DNA of 55,558 nucleotides from Saprospiraceae bacterium. GTDB lineage: Bacteria; Bacteroidota; Bacteroidia; Chitinophagales; Saprospiraceae. Where the stretch lies: NCBI GenBank assembly GCA_016710625.1, contig JADJVK010000030.1, positions 1-55,558 of the forward strand, written 5' to 3'. Under the pieces are notes generated by a model, which ran no database searches, had not been told where the DNA came from, and worked only from the letters and a program-made list of their open reading frames with translations. Of this stretch, positions 40,642 to 50,450 are shown one piece after another. Within the stretch, counting starts at the first letter, position 1; each line of letters starts with the position of its first letter. A program made the translations under genes and the position numbers.

Positions 40642-41238
40642 CTAATATAATTTTGACGATATTAACTTTAAAAACTCTGTCCTTGTTTCCACTTGTTCAA
40701 ATGCACCTTTGAAAGCAGAGGTAGTAGTAGATGAATTTTGTTTTTGTATTCCTCTCATCATCATACACATATGCCTCGCCTCTATCACAACAGCAACCCC
40801 TTCTGGGTTCAAATTTTTCTGTAAACAATCTAAAATCTCCAAGGTTAATCTTTCCTGAACTTGTAACCTTCTAGCAAAAACATCCACTATTCTTGGGATT
40901 TTAGACAATCCTACAATTTTTCCACTTGGTATATATGCTATATGTGCTTTCCCAAAAAATGGTAACATATGATGCTCACACATTGAATATAATTCAATAT
41001 CCTTCACAATCACCATTTCATTATACTTCTCATTAAAAAGAGCACTTTGCATGATTTTATCAGCATCCATCTCATATCCTTGAGTTAGATATTGCATTGC
41101 TTTTGCCGCTCTTTCTGGTGTTTTCAGGATTCCTTCTCTATCAACATCTTCCCCAATATTCACCAAAATATTCTTGATATTATCTTTTATAACATCAGTA
41201 GTTTCAGTAGTATATGATTCATTTTTGTTATATGACAT
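40642..41238 (-). CDS. folE: GTP cyclohydrolase I
   Basis: Converts GTP to 7,8-dihydroneopterin triphosphate, first step of folate (and queuosine precursor) synthesis. The 198 residues have all hallmark parts: ENIGEDVDREGI-like start (NIGEDVDREGILKTPERAAKA, quoted as NIGEDVDREGIL and KTPERAAKA), the zinc/catalytic SMCEHHMLPFFGKAHIAYIP near 84-103, the VGLSKIPRIVDVFARRLQVQERLT segment (as VGLSKIPRIV and FARRLQVQERLT), and EARHMCMMMRGIQKQNS near 153-169 with the second Cys zinc ligand. Intact and of normal length. First gene of a minus-strand unit with ferredoxin and cvpA. Confidence 0.96.
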   Translation of the reverse strand: MSYNKNESYTTETTDVIKDNIKNILVNIGEDVDREGILKTPERAAKAMQYLTQGYEMDADKIMQSALFNEKYNEMVIVKDIELYSMCEHHMLPFFGKAHIAYIPSGKIVGLSKIPRIVDVFARRLQVQERLTLEILDCLQKNLNPEGVAVVIEARHMCMMMRGIQKQNSSTTTSAFKGAFEQVETRTEFLKLISSKLY

Positions 41239-41512
41239 AATTTTAAAATTAGTTCTATTTGAAACAATTAAATTCTAAAATAGTTCTTTTGAAATACTTT
41301 AACATGCATGAATCTTCTAAAAAATAATAAAAATTTCCACACAAAATTAATTATTATTTTAGAATTAAACATCAAAAGCCGAAAGACAACTTAAAAGATA
41401 CATTAAATAATTTGAAATTTAACCTATTTCGTCAATAGAGCATAAGCATTTATCTAAAAAATATAGTTTTAAATCTGCAATAATGTATTTTGCAACCTTG
41501 TTAAGTTAAAGA

Positions 41513-42538
41513 ATGATACCAGATAATCTAAAACTGACTTCGAAGGGATTTAATTACAAAATCGTTTACCAAATTGTATTTTGGATAATCGCTTTTTTGT
41601 TGCTTATCAGTATGTCCTACGGAAAAAGCAACCTTAGTTATGCAGTCATAACGGAAGCTGTAAACATCTTATTTTACCTATTTATTGTTTATTTTAATTT
41701 GTACTATCTCATTCCCAATTATTTACACAAAGAAAAATATATAATATATATTGGATCAATTTTATTGCTAAGCATCTTAATTACACCAATAAAATTGGCA
41801 TTACTGTACATTTTGTATTCAGGTATGCCAGATATTCAGGCAAACATCGTTTTAAATAGGAATTTATATTTCTTAGTATCTTTTAGCATCATTGCAATTT
41901 CAACAATTTGGCAGATAATCATCGATTGGTTGAAAAGTGAAAGTTCGAGGAAGGAGTTGCAAACAAAAAACATGCAATCGGAATTAAAATTTTTGAAATC
42001 ACAAATAAATCCTCATTTTCTTTTCAATACCTTAAATAACCTTTATGCATTGACCTTAAAAAAGTCAGATTTGGCACCTGAAATCGTTTTAAAGCTATCG
42101 GAAATAATGCGATATATGCTGTTTTTGAGAAATGAATTGAATTATATTCAGAATTATTTGGATTTAGAAAAATTGAGGCAAGGTCAAAAAGTAACTATTA
42201 ACTTTACAGTAAAAGGGAATCCTGATCAATTATTAGTTGCACCATTAATTTTCACTCCATTTCTTGAAAATAGCTTTAAACATGGATTGAGCAATATTTT
42301 AGATCAAGGATTTGTGAATATATTTTTGGAAATTAAGGATGATAATATTCTTTTTTTAATCGAAAATAGCAAGACTGAAAAAATGCCACAAAAACAACAT
42401 GCTATCAGTGGTGGCATTGGATTAGTAAACGTAAAACAAAGATTGGAATTAATTTACCCCAACCAATATGAGCTCATTATTGACAATAGCCCAACTGTAT
42501 ATTCTGTAACATTAAAAATAAAAGCAGATAAAAATTAA
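41513..42538 (+). CDS. LytS-type sensor histidine kinase (His_kinase family)
   Basis: A 341-residue membrane kinase with four helices in the first ~140 residues (about 17-37, 45-68, 77-100, 117-139) and no large sensor domain outside the membrane. The phosphorylation site motif is FLKSQINPHFLFNTLNNLYA with His168. An HATPase_c-like domain follows, with the N-box region LIFTPFLENSFKHGL near 241-255 and GGIGLVNVKQRLELIYPN near 300-317. This is the standard partner of a LytTR regulator, encoded 4 bases downstream. Signal unknown. Confidence 0.93.
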   Translation: MIPDNLKLTSKGFNYKIVYQIVFWIIAFLLLISMSYGKSNLSYAVITEAVNILFYLFIVYFNLYYLIPNYLHKEKYIIYIGSILLLSILITPIKLALLYILYSGMPDIQANIVLNRNLYFLVSFSIIAISTIWQIIIDWLKSESSRKELQTKNMQSELKFLKSQINPHFLFNTLNNLYALTLKKSDLAPEIVLKLSEIMRYMLFLRNELNYIQNYLDLEKLRQGQKVTINFTVKGNPDQLLVAPLIFTPFLENSFKHGLSNILDQGFVNIFLEIKDDNILFLIENSKTEKMPQKQHAISGGIGLVNVKQRLELIYPNQYELIIDNSPTVYSVTLKIKADKN

Positions 42539-42542
42539 TATT

Positions 42543-43274
42543 ATGAATACAAAAATGAATGTATTAATCGTTGATGACGAACCTCTTGCACAAGAAATCA
42601 TAGAAACATATATCAACAACATGCCCTCCCTAAATCTTATTGCAAAGTGTTCGAATGCAATAGAGGCAAATGAAGCACTGAGAAATAACCAAATCGATTT
42701 GATGTTTTTGGATATCCAAATGCCACAAATTACTGGTGTTGAGTTCCTAAAGACTTTACAACATCCACCAATGGTAATTTTCACCACTGCCTACAGCAAT
42801 TATGCAATTGAAGGATTCGAACTCAATGCAATTGACTATTTATTGAAACCTATTTCAATGGACAGATTTATCAAGGCAGTTAATAAGGCATCTGAGTTAT
42901 TCGATTTGAATAAAAAAGAAATTGTTGAAGTTAGTGCTGGTGGTGACGACTTTTTCTTCGTCAAATCCGACAAAAAATTAGTAAAAGTAAAATATAATGA
43001 AATCCTATATGTCGAAGGGTTAAAGGATTATGTAATAATAAGAATGGAACATGGAAGGGTTATTACTTTACAAACTATGAAAAGTTTGGAAGAAAAGTTA
43101 CCTTTACAAGAATTTAAAAGAATTCATCGTTCTTATATCGTTGGTTTATCAAAAATAAACGCTATTGACGGTAATGTTGTCGAAATAATGGAAAAGGGAG
43201 TTTCAAAACATATTCCAATCGGCAAAAACTACAGAGATGAGCTTTTAGAATTAATTGATAAGAAAAAATTATAG
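42543..43274 (+). CDS. LytTR family response regulator
   Basis: A 243-residue DNA-binding regulator. The receiver domain (1-120) has the acidic pocket VDDEP (10-14), phospho-acceptor Asp57 in LMFLDIQMPQITG, Thr in FTTAYSNYAIEGF and Lys in YLLKPIS. The LytTR domain (~140-240) shows FFVKSDKKLVKVKYNEILYVEGLKDY (as FFVKSDKKLVKVKYNEI and YVEGLKDY) and FKRIHRSYIVGLSKINAI. It pairs with the LytS kinase upstream; target genes are unknown, and no direct-repeat LytTR boxes were recognised nearby. Confidence 0.94.
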   Translation: MNTKMNVLIVDDEPLAQEIIETYINNMPSLNLIAKCSNAIEANEALRNNQIDLMFLDIQMPQITGVEFLKTLQHPPMVIFTTAYSNYAIEGFELNAIDYLLKPISMDRFIKAVNKASELFDLNKKEIVEVSAGGDDFFFVKSDKKLVKVKYNEILYVEGLKDYVIIRMEHGRVITLQTMKSLEEKLPLQEFKRIHRSYIVGLSKINAIDGNVVEIMEKGVSKHIPIGKNYRDELLELIDKKKL

Positions 43275-43310
43275 TTTACAAGTTCTTTTAAAGGAACACG
43301 AAAATTTAAC

Positions 43311-44513
43311 ATGACTTTTGAGTCTTTACTAAACGATCCAGAGTTAATAGAAGCTATTGGCTATATGGGTTTTAAAACCCCTACCCCAATTCAGGAACAA
43401 GCTATTCCTATTATCTTGGATCAAAACGATATTATTGCATGTGCTCAAACTGGAACTGGGAAAACAGCGGCTTTTCTATTACCTGTATTAGAGCTCGTCA
43501 GAAATGTATATGCAGAAGATGAATCTACCAAAGTATTGGTATTGGTTCCAACAAGAGAGCTTGCATTGCAAATTGACCAACAACTTGAAGGCTTATCATA
43601 CACTTTGAATATCAGTTCTTTAGCGGTGTATGGTGGTGGAGATGGTGCCAATTGGGATCAGCAGAAAAAAGCACTTAGCAAAGGTGCAGATATCATTGTG
43701 GCTACCCCAGGTCGATTGATTGCACACATCAATATGGGCTATGTAAAATTGGATGATATAAGATGTTTGATTTTGGATGAAGCAGATCGGATGTTGGATA
43801 TGGGATTTTTTGATGATATTAAAAACATCGTTAAAGCTCTTCCCAAAAACAGGCAGACCCTCTTATTTTCAGCAACGATGCCTGATAATATTAGAAAATT
43901 ATCCTCAACAATTTTACACCAACCCAAACAAATTAATATCTCCCTCTCCAAACCAGCAGAAGGTGTGATTCAAGCAGCTTATTTAGTGCATGATTTTCAG
44001 AAAATAGCACTTTTGACTCATTTGTTAAGAGGAAAAGAGAATTATACCAAGATAATCATATTTTCATCTACCAAAAAAAATGTAGTAGAAATTGCCTCCA
44101 ATTTGAAGAAAGCTGGATTTAAAGTTGGTTATATTTCATCAGATTTGGAGCAAAATCTTAGAGAACAGGTTTTATTGGACTTTAGGTCACAACAAATTCA
44201 TATCATAGTCGCTACCGATGTTTTGGCAAGGGGAATTGACATAAAAGAGATACAGTTGGTGATAAACTTCGATGTCCCTAGAGATGCCGAAGATTATGTT
44301 CATAGAGTAGGTAGAACTGCCAGAGCAGATGCTACGGGGGTATCTATTACATTAATCAATGAAAGAGACATCAACTCATTTATGAAAATTGAAACTTTGA
44401 TTGGTAGTGAAATTTTTAAAATTCCGATGCCTGCTGGAATGGAAAATGATTTGAAATATGTCAAGCAAAAGATAGTTAAGGATTTCAAACCAAGAAAATC
44501 TAAAAATAGATAA
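43311..44513 (+). CDS. DEAD-box ATP-dependent RNA helicase (RhlE-like)
   Basis: A 400-residue RNA helicase with all motifs in order: Q motif GFKTPTPIQEQAIP (~20-33), motif I ACAQTGTGKTAA (~44-55), Ia VPTRELALQ, GG and TPGRL, motif II LDEADRMLDMGF (~151-162), motif III LFSATMP (~184), and the C-terminal RecA domain with IIFSSTKKN, ATDVLARGIDI and HRVGRTARAD. The C-terminal tail is short and basic (KDFKPRKSKNR) without an extra RNA-binding domain. Such enzymes act in ribosome assembly or mRNA turnover. It follows the LytTR gene by 36 bases and the FtsX-type permease starts 2 bases after its stop. Confidence 0.94.
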   Translation: MTFESLLNDPELIEAIGYMGFKTPTPIQEQAIPIILDQNDIIACAQTGTGKTAAFLLPVLELVRNVYAEDESTKVLVLVPTRELALQIDQQLEGLSYTLNISSLAVYGGGDGANWDQQKKALSKGADIIVATPGRLIAHINMGYVKLDDIRCLILDEADRMLDMGFFDDIKNIVKALPKNRQTLLFSATMPDNIRKLSSTILHQPKQINISLSKPAEGVIQAAYLVHDFQKIALLTHLLRGKENYTKIIIFSSTKKNVVEIASNLKKAGFKVGYISSDLEQNLREQVLLDFRSQQIHIIVATDVLARGIDIKEIQLVINFDVPRDAEDYVHRVGRTARADATGVSITLINERDINSFMKIETLIGSEIFKIPMPAGMENDLKYVKQKIVKDFKPRKSKNR

Positions 44514-44515
44514 GA

Positions 44516-45805
44516 GTGAATTGGCCAATATTTATTGCAAATAGATTGTCGTTTAGCAAAATACCAACATTTTCTAAAACAATTTTCAGGTTATCCATTA
44601 CCGCAATAGCTTTAAGTATTACCATAATGCTTGTTTCTTGGGCATTAATTAATGGGTTCAAGAAAGAAATAAGCGAAAAAATATTTGGATTTTGGGGACA
44701 TATTCATATTTCTGATGCAAATATTAACAAGGCTTTAGAATCCATTCCAATTGATAAAAATCAAATTTTTTATCCTTCCATTGATACTATTCAATCCATC
44801 CCTTATACTGCTGAACCTTCCTTTTGGGAATTTAATGCAGCTGTCATAAAATATACTCAAGGGGGAATTCGGCATATTCAGACCTATGTAACGATGCCCG
44901 GCATCTTAAAAACTAAAGCAGCTCAGGAGGGGATTGTCATCAAAGGGGTAGGAAATGATTTTGATTGGAATTTTTTGAAAAAATATATTATCAGTGGCTC
45001 CACATTGGCAGATTATAAGGAGGATGAAAGACCCATTATCCTTTCCAAACAGACTGCAAATAGGCTTTCTACAGATGTAGGAAAGAAAATATTGCTATTT
45101 GTGGCGATTGACAAAGAGGTTGTAAAAAGGGTATATAAAGTCATTGGAATTTATAAAACTGGGCTAGAGGAATATGATAAAAAAATTGCAATAGCTCGAC
45201 AGGATGAGGTGCAAGAAATGTTGGGTTGGGATAGTACGAAAGTTGCTGGATTTGAAGTATTTCTGGATGATATCAAGGATTTACCTGTTTTCACGGATTA
45301 TCTTTATTATGAAAAGGTTCCTAATAATTTATATATAGAAAATATTCGCCAAAAATTTAATAGTATCTTTGATTGGTTGGATTATTTTGATATGAATGGT
45401 TTTATCATTTGGGTTTTGATGACATTTGTTGCCATTATTTGTATGATTACCACATTGTTAATTATTATTTTAGAAAGAACACCAATGATTGGTATTTTAA
45501 AATCTTTGGGGAGTAGAAACCGACCAATACGATTTATTTTTTTAATCAATGCATTTCATATTATTTCAAGAGGAATCCTAATTGGTAATATTATTGGTCT
45601 AGCATTCTGTTGGATTCAAAATAAGTTTCACCTTGTCAAACTCTCTGAAGCGGATTACTATATCTCTTATGCTCCTATCTCCATCAATTGGACACAGGTA
45701 CTTTTATTAAATCTTGCTTCAATAATTATTATTATTTTATGCTTGATTTTACCTTCTTACCTTGTTTCGAGGATTGTTCCAGTTAAATCCATGAAGTTCA
45801 GGTAG
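44516..45805 (+). CDS. FtsX/LolE-family ABC transporter permease
   Basis: A 429-residue inner-membrane protein with GTG start directly after the helicase stop. Helix 1 (~25-47, LSITAIALSITIMLVSWALI) is followed by a large periplasmic domain (~50-290), then three helices in the FtsX domain (~300-325, 345-370, 392-418). Conserved segments are IFRLSITAIALSITIMLVSW, FFAIICMITTLLIIILERTPMIGILKSLG (as ICMITTLLIIILERTPMIG and GILKSLGSRNRPIR) and PSYLVSRIVPVKSMKFR. The layout is that of LolC/LolE, which with LolD extract lipoproteins for transfer to the outer membrane. No ATPase gene is adjacent, so the exact role is inferred. Confidence 0.85.
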   Translation: MNWPIFIANRLSFSKIPTFSKTIFRLSITAIALSITIMLVSWALINGFKKEISEKIFGFWGHIHISDANINKALESIPIDKNQIFYPSIDTIQSIPYTAEPSFWEFNAAVIKYTQGGIRHIQTYVTMPGILKTKAAQEGIVIKGVGNDFDWNFLKKYIISGSTLADYKEDERPIILSKQTANRLSTDVGKKILLFVAIDKEVVKRVYKVIGIYKTGLEEYDKKIAIARQDEVQEMLGWDSTKVAGFEVFLDDIKDLPVFTDYLYYEKVPNNLYIENIRQKFNSIFDWLDYFDMNGFIIWVLMTFVAIICMITTLLIIILERTPMIGILKSLGSRNRPIRFIFLINAFHIISRGILIGNIIGLAFCWIQNKFHLVKLSEADYYISYAPISINWTQVLLLNLASIIIIILCLILPSYLVSRIVPVKSMKFR

Positions 45806-45852
45806 TTTTTTTCAAAAAAAACACACTAAGATTTTTGTGATTCTTTTACATT

Positions 45853-45990
45853 ACGACTTGACGTGATTACTTTTTAATTTTCTCGCTAAGACGCTAAGAC
45901 GCTAAGATGTTTGTATTAATTATAATTTCTTTGCGACTCTGCGACTTGGCGTGACTATTTTTTTTCTCGCAAAGTCGCTTAGACGCAAAG
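45853..45990. repeat. REP-like degenerate direct and inverted repeats
   Basis: Two related units, 45853-45906 (ACGACTTGACGTGAT ... CTCGCTAAGACGCTAAG) and 45941-45990 (GCGACTTGGCGTGAC ... CTCGCAAAGTCGCTTAGACG), about 88 bases apart. The first ends with three tandem CGCTAAGA words. GCGACTCTGCGA at 45933-45944 can pair with TCGCAAAGTCGC at 45967-45978 with one mismatch. Similar CGC-AAG-rich repeats are widespread between genes in Bacteroidota. Noncoding on both strands; located between convergent genes. Confidence 0.75.
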
Positions 45991-46011
45991 ATATTTTTGA
46001 AAATTTAATTC

Positions 46012-48306
46012 TTATTTCACTTCTAATTCATCAACAAATAACCAAGCCTCATTACCTTCACCTTGCTCACCAACTGAAATAATGCCATGTCTTTTTATTA
46101 GAACTTTTACATATTGAATTGGTTTTGAACTTTTTAATGGAAAATCAACTCGAACTATTTTTTCATTACCAACTTCTGGTATTGCTTTTCCAATTTCGTT
46201 GTATTTTATTCCATCTTCCGAACCATAAATTATTACCTCTTTGGGAGCTCTAATCCATTGACCTGGGGCATGGAAAAATGAAGTGGCAAAGCTTGATACA
46301 GATAACTTATTTCCTAAATCAATAATTGCTTCTGCATCCTTTCCGCTAAAACCTAACCATTCAGGTCCGCCATATCTTTCTGTACTGCCTCTTAATCCAT
46401 TTATTAAGGATGATTTTCCATTTCCACTATATTGTTTTGCAGGATCGTTTGTTAAGGTAATTTTTTTGCCTGCGGCTTTGTGAATGAAGAAATCTAAATC
46501 AATTGGGTTTCCGAATATTGCTCCTTTTTTTAACACATAAGCTCTATGCTTTCCGCTTTTCTCAATTGTAAACTGTCTGTCTTTCACTGTTCCCTCATCA
46601 ATCATTGCACCATTTTCGTTGTAGATTTCATATTTTATTTGGTCTTTTTTTCTAAAAGTGAACCAATCTAAAACCAATCCTTTCTCGTCATCAATGGAGA
46701 CTTTGCTATTCAATTCAGATAATTTATCTGCATAGTTCAGCTTTTTTCGGTTAAAATAATCAAATTGATCATCTAGTTTTCCACAAAAGTCTTCGAAGTT
46801 TTTCATTTTAGGCTTCGTCCAACCAGTTTCTGCTAAAGCTAATATTCTCGGCAACATCATGTATTCTAATTGGTTTTCAGAAGCAATATATTCTGTCCAT
46901 AAATTACCTTGAGTACCTAAAATCAGTTTTTTCCTAGTATCATCCATATCTTCTGGAACAGGATCATATTTATATACTTTTTCTAAAGGTAAATAACCAC
47001 CAATTGCTAATGGTTCAGATGGGTCTGTTGATTGATAATAATCTAAATAACAATTTGATGTAGGGGTCATTATGACATCATGACCTTGATTTACTGCATC
47101 AATACCTCCTTGGGTTCCTCTCCACGACATAACAGTTGCATTAGGGCTCAATCCACCCTCTAATATTTCATCCCAACCAATCATTTTCTTTCCTTTTGAT
47201 GTCAAATATCGATCTATTCTTTTGATGAAATAACTTTGTAATTCATGCTCATCTTTTAGATGATTATCTTTTATTAATTTTTGACAAAATTCACTTTCCT
47301 TCCATCTTGTTTTGGGAGCTTCATCTCCTCCGATATGAATATATTTACCTGGGAATAAAGCGATTACTTCAGACAAAATATTTTCTAAAAATGTAAATGT
47401 GGATTCTGTCGGGCAATAAATATCATCAAAAACACCCCATTTGGTAGCCACATCTATCGAATTACCAGTACAACCATATTCAGGATATGCTGCTAGAGCT
47501 GCTACAGCATGACCCGGCATTTCTATTTCAGGAACGACAGTAACATATCTATCACTTGCATACTCAATGACTTGCTTAATTTCTTCTTGAGTGTAAAATC
47601 CGCCATAGGGTGTTCCATCATATTCTTGAGGGTTCTTATTGTAGTGTCCTTTTAAAGTTTCTTTTCTGTTAGCGCCAACTTCTGTTAGCTTTGGATACTT
47701 TTTGATTTCTATTCTCCATCCTTGATCGTCCGTTAAATGCCAATGGAAGGTGTTCATTTTATAATAAGCCATCAAATCAATGTATTTTTTGATGGATCGG
47801 ATAGAAAAAAAATGTCTAGACACATCCAAATGCATACCTCTCCAAGAGAAATTGGGTTGGTCTTGCAATTGCATACATGGAATGGATACTCGATTTCCTC
47901 TTTGATAGTTATTGACTAATTGAAGGATGGATTGAACGCCATAAAACATTCCTTTTGTCGTATTTGCTCTTAAAATAATTGCATTTTTTTGAACAATCAA
48001 CTCATAATATTCACTATTGCCTTTTGTTTTCTGTAAATAAAATTCAATCCTATTAGGAACTTCATTTTTTATTTTAGAAAAGGTATTTGCAGGAAATTCA
48101 CCCAATTTCATTGTAAAAAACTTTACAATTTCAGTGATTTCTTTGTTTGTTTTATTGTATTGAAGGGAGATTTCTCTTGTAAAATTGAAAGATCCTTCGT
48201 CAAATACTGCTGAATTCGGTTGTGGAATGATATTTACATTCTGTCCAATTACTGATATTTTTATAAATATAATAAATATTAAAATAGTTAAATTAGTAAG
48301 TTTCAT
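46012..48306 (-). CDS. GH20 beta-N-acetylhexosaminidase
   Basis: Removes terminal GlcNAc or GalNAc from chitin oligomers, glycans or muropeptides. The 764 residues start with a signal peptide (MKLTNLTILIFIIFIKISVIG). The GH20b small domain is at ~25-150. The catalytic barrel (~155-500) has GMHLDVSRHFF, FHWHLTDDQGWRIEI, PEIEMPGHAVAALAAYPE and the catalytic pair Asp328-Glu329 in HIGGDEAPKTRWKE, with the substrate-binding Trp in MSWRGTQGG. A chitobiase/Fn3-like C-terminal part (~530-610) and a discoidin-like (F5/8 type C) domain (~620-764, WLGFSGKDAEAIIDLG, FFHAPGQWIRAPKEV) follow. It lies 34 bases downstream of nagB-lmbE, forming an amino-sugar unit: release outside or in the periplasm, deamination inside. 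Confidence 0.95.
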   Translation of the reverse strand: MKLTNLTILIFIIFIKISVIGQNVNIIPQPNSAVFDEGSFNFTREISLQYNKTNKEITEIVKFFTMKLGEFPANTFSKIKNEVPNRIEFYLQKTKGNSEYYELIVQKNAIILRANTTKGMFYGVQSILQLVNNYQRGNRVSIPCMQLQDQPNFSWRGMHLDVSRHFFSIRSIKKYIDLMAYYKMNTFHWHLTDDQGWRIEIKKYPKLTEVGANRKETLKGHYNKNPQEYDGTPYGGFYTQEEIKQVIEYASDRYVTVVPEIEMPGHAVAALAAYPEYGCTGNSIDVATKWGVFDDIYCPTESTFTFLENILSEVIALFPGKYIHIGGDEAPKTRWKESEFCQKLIKDNHLKDEHELQSYFIKRIDRYLTSKGKKMIGWDEILEGGLSPNATVMSWRGTQGGIDAVNQGHDVIMTPTSNCYLDYYQSTDPSEPLAIGGYLPLEKVYKYDPVPEDMDDTRKKLILGTQGNLWTEYIASENQLEYMMLPRILALAETGWTKPKMKNFEDFCGKLDDQFDYFNRKKLNYADKLSELNSKVSIDDEKGLVLDWFTFRKKDQIKYEIYNENGAMIDEGTVKDRQFTIEKSGKHRAYVLKKGAIFGNPIDLDFFIHKAAGKKITLTNDPAKQYSGNGKSSLINGLRGSTERYGGPEWLGFSGKDAEAIIDLGNKLSVSSFATSFFHAPGQWIRAPKEVIIYGSEDGIKYNEIGKAIPEVGNEKIVRVDFPLKSSKPIQYVKVLIKRHGIISVGEQGEGNEAWLFVDELEVK

Positions 48307-48340
48307 TCGTTAAAAATATTATAGATTAAATATTATTTGT

Positions 48341-50259
48341 TTAAAATTTCCATCTCCTGAATGCCTCCATAGCTTCATATTCTGCTAACCCTAAATTTCG
48401 ATACAACTGTGCAGTTTCTCTATTTCTGTGCTCCGCTCTTTGCCAGAATTCTCTATTATCTTCTCCAGGGAATGGTGGTTGATCTTTCTGGCTTTGATGC
48501 AAAAGATAGCTTTTCGCTTCTTATCCACCTGTTTTGGACTGATGGGAACTGCCATTTCTATTTCATCAATTCCCCATTCGTGCCAAGCTCCTCTGTATAA
48601 CCATAGGTAACATTCTTTCATCCAATTTTCAGCTTTCAATTGTTCAAAAGCAGCTAAAATCCCGTCTAAACAAACACGATGAGTGCCATGAGGGTCCGCC
48701 AAATCTCCTGCCGCAAACACTTGATGTGGTTGGATTCCTTTCATTAATTCTGAAATAATTTCAATATCTTCTTTTCCTATTGGATTTTTTCTACTTCTAC
48801 CTGTTTCATAAAATGGCAAATCTAAAAAGTGGATATGATCATCTTTTAGCCCACACATCCTTGCTCCAGCTCTTGCCTCTCCCCTTCTTATGAGCCCTTT
48901 AATCATTCTAACTTCTTGAATATCTGCTTCTTCCGATTTTTTATTATTCAAAAATTTAATTACTTTTTTATATATTTTTTCATCCGATGTAATTCCCATT
49001 TTCTGATTGAACTCTAATAAGAATTCACAATATCTTAAAGCATCGTGGTCGTGAACAGCGATATTTCCAGAAGTTTGATAGGCTACATGTACGTCATGAC
49101 CTTGTTCAACTAAACGAAGGAAAGTCGCACCCATCGAAATGACATCATCATCTGGATGAGGGCTGAATAGAATGACTCTTTTCGATTTTGGCATTGACCT
49201 TTCAGGTCTGTTCGAATCGTCAGCATTTGGTTTTCCACCGGGCCAACCAGTTATAGTATGTTGTAAACGATTGAATATCTTTATATTAATATTGTAAGTA
49301 TCGTCATATTCTGCCAATAGATCACCAAATGATTTTCAGGTGTAATCTTCATCAGTCAATTTCAAAATCGGTTTTCCTATCTTCAATGACAACCAAACTA
49401 CTGCTTTACACACCAAATCTTCATCCCAATTGCACATACCAACCAACCAAGGTGTACTGAATCTCGTCAAAGCAGAGACCGCAGATTGATCTACATAAAC
49501 TTTTGTATTTGGATGTTTTTGTAAAAAAGTAGCTGGCACATCTGCTGAAACAGAGCCTTCCACCGCATTTTTTAATATTTCAGCCTTATGGCTTCCCCAT
49601 ACCATCATGAAAATACTCTTTGCATTCAAGATGGTTTTAATGCCCATCGTAATTGCTCTATAAGGTACTTTTTCTTCAAACTGAAAATCTTTTATTGCAT
49701 CCCTTCTGGTGATAGCATCCAATCGTACCAATCTAGTTGGGGAGGTTTCCCATGACCCTGGTTCATTGAATCCAATATGTCCTGTACGTCCAATTCCTAA
49801 TAACTGAATATCAATACCTCCTAAACGTTCGATTTTTTTGTCATAAGCTTCGCAATATTCACTTATTTTATCCATTTCAATCGTTCCATCAGGTATATTG
49901 ATATTTTCTTTTGGAATATCAATATGATCAAACAAATATTCATTCATGAATCGGACATAACTCTGCTGAGCATCGGGATGCATCGGGTAATATTCATCCA
50001 AATTGAAAGTAATGACGTTTTTGAAACTCAGGCCTTCTTCTTTGTGCATCCGCACCAATTCGCTGTACACCTGAATGGGCGATGAGCCAGTAGCTAAGCC
50101 CAAAACTATCTTTTCCCCCTCTTGTTGCTTTTGTCTGATTGCCAATGAAATAGAATCTGCAATATGTTTGGAAGCTTGTTTTGGGTCATCCCAAATTTTT
50201 ATGGGTAAATTTTCGAATGATTTTAATTGATATTTTAATACAGAGCCCGTCGAGTTCAT
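48341..50259 (-). CDS. nagB: Glucosamine-6-phosphate deaminase fused to LmbE/PIG-L deacetylase-like domain, with in-frame TGA and one frame change
   Basis: The N-terminal half (50259-49336) is NagB, which converts GlcN6P to Fru6P and ammonia: GLATGSSPIQVYSELVR, TFNLDEYYP, GIGRTGHIGFNEPGSW. Its frame meets a TGA at 49336-49338, but the same frame continues KSFGDLLAEYDDTYNINIK and into a LmbE/PIG-L domain with HPDDD zinc motif (FSPHPDDDVISMGATFLRL), open to 48391. Near 48505 a missing T diverts the end; with one T added it reads HQSQKDQPPFPGEDNREFW to EAFRRWKF and stops at 48341. The sum is 639 residues, the usual length of the Bacteroidota NagB-LmbE fusion. So this is one gene with a nonsense codon at the domain junction plus a frame change, or sequence errors. 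It heads the GH20 operon. Confidence 0.9.
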
Positions 50260-50308
50260 TTACTATCAGATTTAGTTAAAAAATCTTATTTTAAAATTGG
50301 ATTAATTA

Positions 50309-50337
50309 CAAATGTAGTAAATAAATTAAAAAGACAA
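50309..50337 (-). promoter_or_regulatory. Putative promoter of the nagB-GH20 unit
   Basis: On the minus strand a TTG (plus 50335-50337) is followed after 18 bases by TACATTTG (plus 50309-50316), close to the TTTG-N19-21-TAnnTTTG promoter form. It lies 50 bases upstream of nagB. The divergent acyltransferase promoter must be in the same ~190 bases. Confidence 0.5.
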
Positions 50338-50450
50338 GGAATGAACTTGCCAAAGAATCTTTTTAAATTTTATAAATATTCCTTTTAAATTTATTTTTTC
50401 ATTAAATATTTTGAATATCTTGTCAGGTAAATTATAAAAAAATCTATTAG

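Noticed and set aside
45853..45990. CRISPR or tandem repeat array
   Set aside because: Only two degenerate units; fits an intergenic REP-like element better.
49336..49338. TGA reassigned to an amino acid or selenocysteine codon
   Set aside because: TGA ends other genes normally (first CDS at 1921, csaA at 12013), and the NagB-LmbE junction has no conserved Cys or Trp there and no visible SECIS-type hairpin.
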